Assembly: GCF_003205235.1 (NCBI RefSeq)
Contig: NZ_QJSM01000024.1
Span: forward strand, 1-64,000
DNA from: Thermoplasma sp. Kam2015
GTDB lineage: Archaea; Thermoplasmatota; Thermoplasmata; Thermoplasmatales; Thermoplasmataceae
Direction of reading: 5' to 3'
DNA: 64,000 nucleotides
Shown: positions 36,072 to 44,970 of the stretch, in pieces
Numbering within the stretch: the first letter of the stretch is position 1
Layout of the letters: each line of letters starts with the position of its first letter
Notes under the pieces: model-generated
Database searches by the model: none
What the model saw: only the letters and a program-made list of their open reading frames with translations
What the model was told of the DNA's origin: nothing
Made by a program: the position numbers and the translations under genes

Positions 36072-37331
36072 TCAAGGATCTCTGTCACCTTTTCTCTCTT
36101 CAGGGAATTTCTCCCTGCTCAATTGGAATTTTGAAATGGCGGCCAGGAATTCTTCTGTTCCAATTCTTGGATCGAGCCCGGAAAGAAGATCACGTTTGCT
36201 TGCAATACTGTCCTCCACGAAAGCTTCTGGTATGCCCTTCAGTCCAGCAATCTTCTTGATCGCGTAGCTCACACCCGATGCCTGATAGCCAGCGGCAGAA
36301 TATTCGTATACATTGTTCAGAAGGATCCCGTCATCCATATGGATCTCAGAGACCTTACCGACATAGCGCCTTGCATCATTTCTCATCTCAACTATGATGT
36401 CAACGTTCATCAGGCTTGATTCCGGAATGGACAATGGAGGTGATCTGAGCCGCCGGATAAGTCCGACCGGGCTTCCAGAATGCACCGTTGTTATTCCCTT
36501 GCGACCGGAGGCCAGATAGTTGAAGAAGGTGTTTATATCGTTTCCTCTGATCTCTCCGGCAATTAGATAATCCGGGTTCCTGTAATGGATTATATCGATT
36601 ATGGACTGCATGGATAGATCCTCTATCCCAGGCTTCGGCTGAAGCAGCATCATATTTTTACCCTTCAGATTGAGCTCATGCGTGTCTTCGATGATCGTCA
36701 CATTCGTAAGCGGATCTAAGAACATGGCAATTGCGTTGAGAAATGTGGTCTTCCCGCTTGCGGTCGAACCGGTTATTATTATATTCAATCTTGATTCTAT
36801 GGCCTCCCAGATATACGCCATAACTTCAGGGGATATGGTGCCATTCCCTATCAGGTTTGCAGGATTGTATGGGTTAGATCTGAGTTTTCTTATGGATATT
36901 GTTGGCCTGGCCACGTCATGATGCACTATGTTGATCCTCAGATTTCCGAATGAAATGTCCACTATGGGATTGTAAACCGAGAGCGTCTTTCCAGATCTCT
37001 GGGCAAGATGCTTTGCGAATCTTCCAGCTTCATACTCGGTGAAGAATATGTCTGTACGCATGCTGCCGAGCGTCCTGTGGTATATGTAGACATAGTTCTC
37101 AGGCAGTACCGTTATATCTTCTATGTCAGGATCTTCCACAAGCGGTTCAACCTTTCCCATACGGTTGATGTAGTCATCAACAAATCTCTCGATCTGCGAT
37201 CTTGTTATGGCATCTATGTTGTTCTGTGCAGAAAAAACATCAAGCGATATCTCATGGGCACTGCTCAGATAACGCAAAGCCATTATTGCGATATCATCCG
37301 AATATTTGCCCTTGACCTGGTAAACACTCAT
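36072..37331 (-). CDS. Type II/IV secretion system ATPase (GspE/TadA/ArlI family)
   Basis: The active motor of the four-gene filament operon. Of 419 residues, the N-terminal ~170 form the N2 domain (IRKLRSNPYNP). Walker A GSTASGKTTFLNA (~194-206), the Asp box VTIIEDTHEL, Walker B DYLIAGEIRGND and the His box TVHSGSP follow. These are all the residues needed for ATP hydrolysis. It is last in the operon, its ATG overlapping the preceding gene's end by 4 bases. It drives assembly of pilus-like subunits with the two membrane proteins upstream. Confidence 0.93.
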   Translation of the reverse strand: MSVYQVKGKYSDDIAIMALRYLSSAHEISLDVFSAQNNIDAITRSQIERFVDDYINRMGKVEPLVEDPDIEDITVLPENYVYIYHRTLGSMRTDIFFTEYEAGRFAKHLAQRSGKTLSVYNPIVDISFGNLRINIVHHDVARPTISIRKLRSNPYNPANLIGNGTISPEVMAYIWEAIESRLNIIITGSTASGKTTFLNAIAMFLDPLTNVTIIEDTHELNLKGKNMMLLQPKPGIEDLSMQSIIDIIHYRNPDYLIAGEIRGNDINTFFNYLASGRKGITTVHSGSPVGLIRRLRSPPLSIPESSLMNVDIIVEMRNDARRYVGKVSEIHMDDGILLNNVYEYSAAGYQASGVSYAIKKIAGLKGIPEAFVEDSIASKRDLLSGLDPRIGTEEFLAAISKFQLSREKFPEERKGDRDP

Positions 37332-38068
37332 AGCGATCCCGCCAGAAGAAGGAGGAGCCCCGTCACAAGACTAAGTATGCCAGCGTACAGCGACCCCGGT
37401 ATGATATTGTCATAACGCACTATTCCAAGATATAAACCAGTGGCATAAGATTGGGCTAAGAGGATTATGGAAGAAAGAAAGACCATACCGTGACCATTGG
37501 AACGAAGGAAGTAGAAATCAACTATCACCATCACCAGTACGAATATGAGGAAGGATCCTATCACGAGACCAACATAGTTTTCTGAGGTCTGTATAACATT
37601 CTTCAGCCTTGTGGACCTCTCGTTCATGTAGGTTGAGAGGAACTGCAGTGTCTCGCCTGCTTTTCCAGTATTGTCAGCATTCTTCAATACAGCCGAGACA
37701 AGGGCAAGATCCGGCGATGAACTGCCTTCAAGATAATTAGATACCTCCTCTATCGTGTTTCCATTCTTCATCATCTCGATGGCTTTTTCCACCTCCTTTC
37801 TGATCGGCCCAAGATCTTCATTTTTTATCATGCGCAAAACCGAATAGAGGGAGAGTCCGTAGCTCGAGTAACCTGAAAGATCCCTGACAAGCGAGGGAAC
37901 CTGCATATTCTTTGACTCGATGTTCTTTGCAGTATCTATGAAACCTGCGCCTACGAATATCATAACGGCCGAAAACAGGAATATTATCGTTATTATGAGA
38001 TTCTTAAGTATACCACCCATGACGACTCCGATGAGTGCTATTATGGCTGAATAGATCCATCTGTTCAT
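37328..38068 (-). CDS. Type II/IV secretion F-domain membrane protein (TadC-like)
   Basis: 246 residues with helices near 7-45, 165-190, 195-215 and 222-245 surrounding a cytoplasmic helical bundle (~50-160). This is the GspF/TadC layout, with the ESSSPDLALVSAVLKNADNTGKAG-like central stretch (SSPDLALVSAVLKN) typical of F proteins. It carries a single F domain, so it likely pairs with the next gene's product to form the platform. Four-base overlaps with both neighbours show tight coupling. Confidence 0.82.
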   Translation of the reverse strand: MNRWIYSAIIALIGVVMGGILKNLIITIIFLFSAVMIFVGAGFIDTAKNIESKNMQVPSLVRDLSGYSSYGLSLYSVLRMIKNEDLGPIRKEVEKAIEMMKNGNTIEEVSNYLEGSSSPDLALVSAVLKNADNTGKAGETLQFLSTYMNERSTRLKNVIQTSENYVGLVIGSFLIFVLVMVIVDFYFLRSNGHGMVFLSSIILLAQSYATGLYLGIVRYDNIIPGSLYAGILSLVTGLLLLLAGSL

Positions 38069-38907
38069 ACTTCACCCCTTATCCTCTCAGTGAAATACCC
38101 TATCACTATGGCTGTGGACACCAGCAACAGCATAGATATTGCAAAGAACAGTACTGAGCTGTTTCTTATTGATATTATTGATCCGGTGAGGTAGAGCAGT
38201 ATTGGGAATGCTATGGCGACGGCCACATAGCTCTCAGCGGCCAGACCAAGAGAATCTAGAGAGAGCTTCGATCTGTTCTCTTGAATTCTCCTGTAATACT
38301 CAAGACGATCCCTCAGAAATGCTGTTAGATCTGAATTGAGAAGGATCGAGAGTCTTATCCCGGAGACAAACCTTGAAAAATCGGGCGAAGCGCTCACCTT
38401 CTCGCTGCGTTCCAGCGCGCTCAGAAAATCATAACCCATCGCGAACATGAAGGAGTTTACCCTCTGCGATTCCTTTGCGAATTCCCCGAGTTCCTTTATC
38501 CCAGCAAGCTCCCTGATCATAGAATCTGCCGACACCCCTGAAAGCGAGAGACTATAAGCGATGGCCAGGGCGTCCGGCATAACATACTCCACGCCGTGCT
38601 TTATCTCCTTCACCCTGATCTCTGGCAGCGTGAAGAGGTAATAGATAGCTATCGCATATATCAGAAAAGCGGCGGATGAGATCATCACCCAGAATGCATG
38701 CGCAAAAAAATATGACAATAGGGCAACTAGGACTATCAATATCGCTCCCCCAATGGCATATTCATAGGCTGATATCAGGTATGTCATTGCCCCTGCATTC
38801 ATCCTGGCCTTCACCATCAGATCCTCGTACTTCTTCACGGTTGCCTTGGGTATGATGCGTGCGATGCTTCCATCTATAGCCGACCTGACGCCTGCATATC
38901 TGATCAT
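38065..38907 (-). CDS. Type II/IV secretion F-domain membrane protein (TadB-like)
   Basis: 280 residues. Helices near 45-85 and 220-278 flank a cytoplasmic helical domain (~90-210). SLSGVSADSMIRELA and the later KLSLDSLGLAAESYVA match the F-domain pattern. Together with the downstream 246-residue protein it forms a split platform, as in Tad-type systems, instead of the single two-domain ArlJ/PilC protein. It overlaps both adjacent genes by 4 bases. Confidence 0.82.
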   Translation of the reverse strand: MIRYAGVRSAIDGSIARIIPKATVKKYEDLMVKARMNAGAMTYLISAYEYAIGGAILIVLVALLSYFFAHAFWVMISSAAFLIYAIAIYYLFTLPEIRVKEIKHGVEYVMPDALAIAYSLSLSGVSADSMIRELAGIKELGEFAKESQRVNSFMFAMGYDFLSALERSEKVSASPDFSRFVSGIRLSILLNSDLTAFLRDRLEYYRRIQENRSKLSLDSLGLAAESYVAVAIAFPILLYLTGSIISIRNSSVLFFAISMLLLVSTAIVIGYFTERIRGEV

Positions 38908-40172
38908 GTCCTGCCCTCCGCATAATTCCTGATCCGATCATCAAGCAGCGCTTTGAATTCAGCTTCTCCAATGGATCTCGCCATCCGCCTGTATATGCCG
39001 CTATATCCACTGAATATCAGATCCCTGTTCTCATTGGCCCTGAACGGAACGTTATATAAAACCTCGGATCCCTCTATCCTATCATACTCATAAATTGAAT
39101 GAACGTACTGCCCGTCCTCTGAGAGCTGTATGACGATATCGAACAATGATATCATATCTCGCGAAAGTCCAGTTGACGGATCAGAAAATAGCGATGACAG
39201 ATTTTCTATATTATCGATATCCATAGCCGATATTGTAGTATGCCCTGTTGTGATTGCCTGCACAGCTGTAGGAAGATCTTGCGCTGTGAGACCGTTTACG
39301 ATTATGAAATCCGGCCTCTGCCTCATGGCTGTGTTTATGAGATCAACCTTGCTGATCTCCATATTGAAGACTGTCTTTTCCCTGGGACTCATATATATTA
39401 CGTTCCTTGGAGACTCGTATCTACCATTTTCGCCTATGTATGCGATCTTCTTTTCAACGCTTATCATCCCTATCAGATAATAGATTATCGATATCTTCAT
39501 CGGCGTCTCCGGTCCTATGATGACGATCGATCTCATATTCTCAAGGGCTATGCTAAGATAGACGGAGACCTGAGGACTCTTCATCCTTGACATCATTTCA
39601 GGTTCTGAAACGGCGCGCCTGCGTTCCAGATATACTGAAGATCCCATTGGCGTGACATCGTCACCGAACGTGACTAAAGCCTTGAAATTCTGAAAGGTTC
39701 CATAGGCAATCGGGCTGCCACTCGATATCTTCTTACCCATCATCTGCGAGATTCTGATGGCTATGGAATCCAGATCCTCACGGTTCAATATTATATTGGT
39801 CTCGTAGTAGTGCCCGCCCGCCTGAACTATCACAGGACTGTCATAGCCATTTGCTATGATCTTCTCTATCCCATCGTTTATGTACAGCGGATAGATTTTT
39901 CTGAGACCGGATAGATATCTATTGATGAAATAATCCAGAACGAAAGGATCCCTTATCCGGTAGATGTTCCTGTATCTCGCAGTGATCTCCCTCAGATTCC
40001 ATTGTGATATCTCTCCAGAGATCGACGTTATTTCATTTATCACCATCCTTATTGCATCCCTGACGTTCTGTCCCATGTCAGGCTCCACTATACGCATATA
40101 ATCCTCAGATTCAATAGAATAACGTATGCCCTCCTCACTGCGATATTGAGCCTGCACGGAATGAAATCCCAC
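38904..40172 (-). CDS. GspE/TadA-like protein with degenerate ATPase motifs
   Basis: First gene of the operon. 422 residues aligning in layout with the ATPase at 36072-37331. The P-loop is changed to GPETPMKIS (Lys kept, Gly before it Met, Thr replaced by Ile). The Walker B line is RPDFIIVNGLTAQD where the active copy has the G-E-I-R sequence. The His box became SAMDIDN. The flanking TTGHTT and RQRPDFIIV still mark the family. It is probably catalytically dead and may form a mixed ring or a regulatory subunit. GTG start at 40172 (V6 is an alternative). Confidence 0.75.
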   Translation of the reverse strand: MGFHSVQAQYRSEEGIRYSIESEDYMRIVEPDMGQNVRDAIRMVINEITSISGEISQWNLREITARYRNIYRIRDPFVLDYFINRYLSGLRKIYPLYINDGIEKIIANGYDSPVIVQAGGHYYETNIILNREDLDSIAIRISQMMGKKISSGSPIAYGTFQNFKALVTFGDDVTPMGSSVYLERRRAVSEPEMMSRMKSPQVSVYLSIALENMRSIVIIGPETPMKISIIYYLIGMISVEKKIAYIGENGRYESPRNVIYMSPREKTVFNMEISKVDLINTAMRQRPDFIIVNGLTAQDLPTAVQAITTGHTTISAMDIDNIENLSSLFSDPSTGLSRDMISLFDIVIQLSEDGQYVHSIYEYDRIEGSEVLYNVPFRANENRDLIFSGYSGIYRRMARSIGEAEFKALLDDRIRNYAEGRT

Positions 40173-40221
40173 GTACCGGATTTTAAACTTTATCCGATCG
40201 GAAGGTTTTTCGCATGTGATC

Positions 40222-40460
40222 TACGCCCGACCTGAATCTTCAAACTTTCTTTCAGCGAAGAGATATCTGCATGCACTATGATAAGCTGGAAAAGCGCTGT
40301 ATCGTAATATCCACAAGCATACGTTAGAACCGCGTCGGTATCATTCTTACAAATTTTGCAAAGTTTGTATTGATCATTCCATCTCATAGAAAGATCGTAA
40401 ACCTGATCGCTGAGGGTGGGAGTCCTGCTGTTTTTGTAAAACAGCGACCTTTTTCGACAA
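40222..40460 (-). mobile_element. Highly decayed IS605-type element (copy D)
   Basis: CTTTCAGCGAAGAGATATCTGC and ATATCCACAAGCATACG match the right-end region of the other copies. On the minus strand, a 65-codon frame (40190-40387) has the degraded TnpB tail (NDTDAVLTYACGYYDTALF compared with GSVRSEFTPVEIATSGLYG). GGGAGTCCTGCTG at ~40417 resembles the left end. Both termini are too worn to place exactly. It lies between the filament operon and the nhaP stop. Confidence 0.5.
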
Positions 40461-40466
40461 AATATA

Positions 40467-41768
40467 CTACCTTTCTGATCCGTTCTCAGAACCGGGCAGG
40501 AAAATATTTCTTATTATGGGTGTGTAGATCGTCTGAAGGACTATGGAGAACAGAACAACGAAGAGAGCCGAAACGCTTATCAGCGGACCCCATGTCACAA
40601 GAACTGGGATATTATATTCGATTCCGACCACATAGGGCAACGTAGACAGGACCACGGGTACGACTCCACGGGGGCCAACAAGCGATATGAAAGCGACAAC
40701 CTTGTAATATCCTTTCATGCGTGGTTTTCCGAGATCGGCTATTCTTATGCTTGGGAAGACGGCCAGTGGACGCACGAGAAATATGAGCAGCATTGTGAGC
40801 ACAAGCCCAAGAAGAAGGTATGCTATGATCTCGGACAGGGTGAAGGAGGATCCTATCAGTATGAAGATAACAGCGGCGCTGAGAAAGGATAAACTTTCCT
40901 GGAAGTTCTGTTCCCTTGACCAGAATATGTTTTTATCAGAAAAATTGCCCACTATTGCACCGGTAGCTATTATGGCCGGGAATGGGGTTATTGAGAGACT
41001 CTCAAACACCGTGAACTCGAATATGACGAGACCGAGAAGCATCGCGGTAAGATAATTTTCAAACTTTATCCTCCTATCAAGGTATATCACCGCAAAGCCT
41101 ATGGCTATACCAACAACCGAAGGTACAGCCACCTGAATTATGAAGTAGAAGAAAACAGATGGGTAGAAGGAAATTATCTTCACCATTGATGAAAACAGGG
41201 AGACGTATGACGAATCCGGCGCCAGCAGCGCAATTCCGACAGATACAAGTATTATACCAACCGGATCATTGAAAAGGCTTTCTCCAACCAGTATCTCTGA
41301 TATATCCTCAGAAACTTTGACCCTCTTGAACAGGGGGATCAGAGTGACAGGATCAGTTGGAGAGACTATCGCACCAAACAGGAAACCGATGATGATCGGC
41401 GCACCAGTCAGCAGTGTGAATACAGCACCCGCCACTATGGCCGTTATGATTACTCCTATCGTATCCAGAGACGCTATCCTGTAAAACTCGCTTTTGAGAA
41501 CCTTCAAATTCATATTATGGCTTTCGCTGTACAGTATTATCACTAGGCCCATCATTCCCAGACCTACGCCGGCGAATGATGAGAATAGATAAACGGAAAA
41601 CCCTGGGCTTATGAGATGCAGTATCGGCCCGATTATTATTCCAAGGAAAACAAGTATTGGTATCTCAACAACGGACATCTTCCTCGAGATGGGCAGAGCC
41701 ATGGCTCCCAAAACGAGAATCAGGCTCACGTCGAGATAATAACCAAAGGGGAAGATGGCCGTCATCAA
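40467..41768 (-). CDS. nhaP: Sodium/proton antiporter (CPA1/NhaP family)
   Basis: 433 residues, ~12-13 helices. Family hallmarks are SPTDPVTLIPLFKRVKV (~112-128), GESLFNDPVGIILVS (~145-159; the Asn-Asp pair is the ion site) and LVGPRGVVPVVL (~363-374). It exchanges Na+ (or K+) for H+, relevant to pH homeostasis in a thermoacidophile where the proton gradient is steep and inward. It follows nadE by 3 bases and is probably co-transcribed. Confidence 0.93.
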   Translation of the reverse strand: MMTAIFPFGYYLDVSLILVLGAMALPISRKMSVVEIPILVFLGIIIGPILHLISPGFSVYLFSSFAGVGLGMMGLVIILYSESHNMNLKVLKSEFYRIASLDTIGVIITAIVAGAVFTLLTGAPIIIGFLFGAIVSPTDPVTLIPLFKRVKVSEDISEILVGESLFNDPVGIILVSVGIALLAPDSSYVSLFSSMVKIISFYPSVFFYFIIQVAVPSVVGIAIGFAVIYLDRRIKFENYLTAMLLGLVIFEFTVFESLSITPFPAIIATGAIVGNFSDKNIFWSREQNFQESLSFLSAAVIFILIGSSFTLSEIIAYLLLGLVLTMLLIFLVRPLAVFPSIRIADLGKPRMKGYYKVVAFISLVGPRGVVPVVLSTLPYVVGIEYNIPVLVTWGPLISVSALFVVLFSIVLQTIYTPIIRNIFLPGSENGSER

Positions 41769-41771
41769 TCA

Positions 41772-42497
41772 TCATTTTTCCAATGAATATGGCATCGTTC
41801 TCTTATGATCAGACGATCTGTGCATTTCCATTATCTTCTTGTACTCAGGTTTCTCCGTGAAAGTTCCTCTATCGAATATATCCATGAGTATCTCGTCCAT
41901 CTCGTTGTACGATAAGCCAATCTCTCCTTCATCTGTCTGCCCTTCCCAGAGACCGGCAGTCGGCTTCTTTTTAATTATTGATTCTGGTATGCCAAGTATT
42001 CCAGCGATTGCATATACGTCTCTTTTATACAGATGCTCTATCGGCTCCACATCGCAGCCTCCGTCTCCATATTTTGTGAAATATCCGAGCAGGAGCTCTG
42101 TCCTGTTTGTTGTACCGATAACCAGTCCCTTGCTTATATTGGCAAAGTAATAGAGTATGATCATTCGTGTTCTAGATTTTATATTACCTATGGCGGATCT
42201 GTCCGTTGCCGCCAGTGTTTCGACAAAGGAATCGACCATCGGATCTATCCTGACCTGCCTGTAAGTTAGGCCGAGACCTTCGGTCAGTTTCTTTACGTCA
42301 TCATAATCGGACTGCGGTGTATTCCTATCCGGCATGAAAACCGCTATTATCCTCTCCTTGGGTATCGATCTTGCAAGAAGGGCAAGAGTGACGGAACTGT
42401 CAATACCTCCACTTATTCCTATTACGGCATTCTTATCCTGAAGAATCTTTCTGAGAAAATCAGAGATTCTCTCAATTTCCTGCATATACTCGGGCAT
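41772..42497 (-). CDS. nadE: NH3-dependent NAD+ synthetase
   Basis: Amidates nicotinate adenine dinucleotide to NAD+, last step of NAD synthesis. 241 residues. The N-type ATP pyrophosphatase P-loop SGGIDSSV (~25-32) and the conserved GTTNRTELLLGYFTKYGDGG (~124-143) are present. The C-terminal KKKPTAGLWEGQTDE is a NadE signature. There is no glutaminase domain, so ammonia is the direct nitrogen donor. Confidence 0.96.
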   Translation of the reverse strand: MPEYMQEIERISDFLRKILQDKNAVIGISGGIDSSVTLALLARSIPKERIIAVFMPDRNTPQSDYDDVKKLTEGLGLTYRQVRIDPMVDSFVETLAATDRSAIGNIKSRTRMIILYYFANISKGLVIGTTNRTELLLGYFTKYGDGGCDVEPIEHLYKRDVYAIAGILGIPESIIKKKPTAGLWEGQTDEGEIGLSYNEMDEILMDIFDRGTFTEKPEYKKIMEMHRSSDHKRTMPYSLEK

Positions 42498-42579
42498 ACG
42501 GATAAACGTATTACAAATTAATTATAAAACTTCGTTGTCTTGCGCTGGAATTTCATTCGCATGTCATTTTCATGAAAAA

Positions 42580-43416
42580 TCATTTCATCATTTTTTGAAA
42601 CTCTGCAGCCCTGACAACATTTTCCAGAATATTTGTGGCAGTTATTGGGCCTACCCCTCCCGGTACAGGCGTTACAGCTTCCACATGTTTGGATACATCC
42701 TCGAAATCGGCATCGCCAACCACCCTATCGTTCACATAGTTTATGCCAACGTCTACAACCACTGAATCACCTGAAACCATACTGCCGTTCAAGAAACCAG
42801 GCCTTCCCACTGCGACGACCACAACCTTTGCATTCTTTGTGTATGCAGCTATATTCTGGGTCTTGCTGTGGCATACAGATACAGTATAATTACGGTTCAG
42901 CAGCATCATGGAGAGTGGCCTGCCAACCACAGGAGATCTGTTAATCACCGTAACGGTTGTCTCATGGTATCCATAATGGTCAAGTATATCGATCACAGCC
43001 CTCGGTGTGGCTGGAACCAGAAATTCGCGATTTAGAGCGATCAACCCCTGATTGTATGGAGATAGGGCATCAACGTCCTTGTAGTAGGGTATTTCTTTGA
43101 CTATCTCGTAATAATCAAAACCCTTTGGTAACGGATTTTCTATCATGAGGCCATTTATAGTCGGATCGGCTGCGATATCCTTTATCCTTCTCAAAAGATC
43201 TGATACGGAGATTTCATCGTATCTTTCAAGATCGACATCAATGCCTATCTTCTTTCCCCGCCTGATCTTTGCCCTCGCATATATTGATGCTGCCTCGTCG
43301 TTTCCTATCTGAATTAACTTAAGTGATGGTTCAAGGCCAAGGTTCTCTATCCTAGCCCGTAGATCGTTCGCCTTCTTCTCCGCTATCTCCTCTCCAGAGA
43401 GTATCCTCACTGCCAC
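42580..43416 (-). CDS. folD: Bifunctional methylenetetrahydrofolate dehydrogenase/cyclohydrolase
   Basis: Interconverts 5,10-methylene- and 10-formyl-tetrahydrofolate, linking one-carbon units to NAD(P). 278 residues. The [13 protein letters not shown] segment (~47-59) has the catalytic Tyr and Lys, LPKGF is the family's PLP-type loop, [13 protein letters not shown] (~162-174) binds the cofactor and TPVPGGVGP (~251-259) is the C-terminal hallmark. It overlaps the end of the glucose dehydrogenase gene by 10 bases and is probably translated from the same mRNA. Confidence 0.96.
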   Translation of the reverse strand: MAVRILSGEEIAEKKANDLRARIENLGLEPSLKLIQIGNDEAASIYARAKIRRGKKIGIDVDLERYDEISVSDLLRRIKDIAADPTINGLMIENPLPKGFDYYEIVKEIPYYKDVDALSPYNQGLIALNREFLVPATPRAVIDILDHYGYHETTVTVINRSPVVGRPLSMMLLNRNYTVSVCHSKTQNIAAYTKNAKVVVVAVGRPGFLNGSMVSGDSVVVDVGINYVNDRVVGDADFEDVSKHVEAVTPVPGGVGPITATNILENVVRAAEFQKMMK

Positions 43417-44492
43417 TTAATCACCGTTTTGATCTCACCATGCGGCTTCTGGAAGAATATGTTTGTCTCGGAGGGTTTTGCCTCATATGTTATCATGTTC
43501 TTCATTGCATCAGGATGCCTCCTGTTCCAGTTGCTCAGGGATTGCAGTGCCTGGACATAATGTATCTTGGCGGCATCAACGGATCCGGCTATGGTTATGT
43601 TCCTCTCAACTATGTAGTCTATGTCCTCTCCATCTACAGGATAGCCCGGAGCCTTGCCGTTTGTTCCAAACAGTATTACGATGCCATTATTGTTGACCTT
43701 TTTGATGAATTTGAAGACGGTCGCTGGATCCCCGCTTGTGTCAACGAGAAGATCTATCTTTTCAGGCATATCCTTGAGGTAGTTTGCGAAGCTAACCCCA
43801 AACTCATCCATCATCTTAAGCTTGTTCTCTGTCTCGTCGTGTCTGTTCACCATTGTGACGTCGAAGCCACGGTCTACGCCTGCGAATGAATAGAGAAAGG
43901 CCTCGCTACCGCTACCTATTATGACCATCCTCTTACCTATGAGGGTGGAATCTTCACCGAAGAAGATGGATCTCTTGGATACGACATCGAAAACCTCGAA
44001 GGCTTTCATCACATTCTTCAGCGGTTCAGTGAGCACTGCTATTTTGCCAAGATCCGGATCTTCTACCTTTACAAGGTATTCTATATCATCGTACAGGACA
44101 TCGCGCATGAAGCCATGAAGGCCAGTTATACCTGCCTCGTGTTTGTCAGGATCGCCTATTGAACAGTTGTCCTGCCTGCCAATTCTGCAGTTGATGCACT
44201 TCCCCGGTCTGCGTACCAATGGCACTACCAGATCGCCTTTCTTTATGTAGTCGTTATCCTTAACCTCATCGACACGCAGCAACGCCTCATGGCCAAGAAC
44301 GAGAAAATTCTGGCCCTCAGGATTGTAGGCAAATGAAAGTGCACCCGCCACCTCTCCTCTGTCCGTACCGCATATCCCGATGTAGACAGGAGAAAGTTTT
44401 GCATCGTAATGTTCTGGCTCAGGTAAATCCACGCTAGTGTATTTGACGCCACCCTTTGGAGCGTCAGTCACTATGGCTTTCTGTTCTGACAT
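43407..44492 (-). CDS. gdh: Glucose 1-dehydrogenase (MDR family)
   Basis: The first enzyme of the non-phosphorylated Entner-Doudoroff route of Thermoplasma, oxidising D-glucose (and galactose) with NADP+. Of 361 residues, [10 protein letters not shown] (~38-47) has the catalytic-zinc Cys, GHEALL the next ligands, and [20 protein letters not shown] contains the structural zinc cysteines. [10 protein letters not shown] is the Rossmann loop. From memory the sequence is very close to T. acidophilum Gdh, which supports the genus assignment. It overlaps folD by 10 bases. Confidence 0.97.
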   Translation of the reverse strand: MSEQKAIVTDAPKGGVKYTSVDLPEPEHYDAKLSPVYIGICGTDRGEVAGALSFAYNPEGQNFLVLGHEALLRVDEVKDNDYIKKGDLVVPLVRRPGKCINCRIGRQDNCSIGDPDKHEAGITGLHGFMRDVLYDDIEYLVKVEDPDLGKIAVLTEPLKNVMKAFEVFDVVSKRSIFFGEDSTLIGKRMVIIGSGSEAFLYSFAGVDRGFDVTMVNRHDETENKLKMMDEFGVSFANYLKDMPEKIDLLVDTSGDPATVFKFIKKVNNNGIVILFGTNGKAPGYPVDGEDIDYIVERNITIAGSVDAAKIHYVQALQSLSNWNRRHPDAMKNMITYEAKPSETNIFFQKPHGEIKTVIKWQ

Positions 44493-44967
44493 AGATGCGG
44501 AAATATAAGATATTATTAATTAGTTTCTAGGGAATTACGGATTTCGAAATAATACCATGAGATCTCATTAGGTATACATCATCGATCATTGCATAACTGG
44601 AATCTGCTCTAGAAAGCCTAGAGCACACTTCAATGTAATGTATTCGCTGACTGGTTCTATCCATTACCAAAGAATTAACCTGAAAATGCTGGTTCCTGTA
44701 AATGCACGCCAATTTGCCCGATGATCCCGATCGGAGGGTTTATTGCAATGAAAGCATAACCATGCTTGATGTATGCCAATTCAGGAACCTTTAAGATCTC
44801 CGGGATAAATCGCTGCAATGCCCAAGAAGGTACCTTTTCATATTCAGATCCATGCGATACCTCGCTTGGTATAGCTAGGGCGTTTATATTTCTTAAATCA
44901 CATAAGTTAAATCGCAGATCTATGAAGAACCTTCATACAAATTTATATTGTTTCAATTCACACGCTG
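44493..44967. other. Intergenic region between divergent gdh and pyk
   Basis: No gene supported. It contains a perfect 8-base inverted repeat TGCTCTAG (44605-44612)/CTAGAGCA (44618-44625) with a five-base spacer, and the promoters of both flanking genes. Two genes of sugar breakdown facing each other make a shared operator plausible. Confidence 0.45.
44942..44949 (+). promoter_or_regulatory. TATA box of pyk
   Basis: TTTATATT centred ~25 bases before the ATG at 44971. It favours this start over the GTG at 44968. Confidence 0.45.
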
Positions 44968-44970
44968 GTG

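Noticed and set aside
35906-36088. 60-codon minus frame overlapping the end of the filament ATPase gene by 17 bases
   Set aside because: Same strand as the operon and with plausible composition, but no homology recognised and it starts with GTG inside the ATPase gene.
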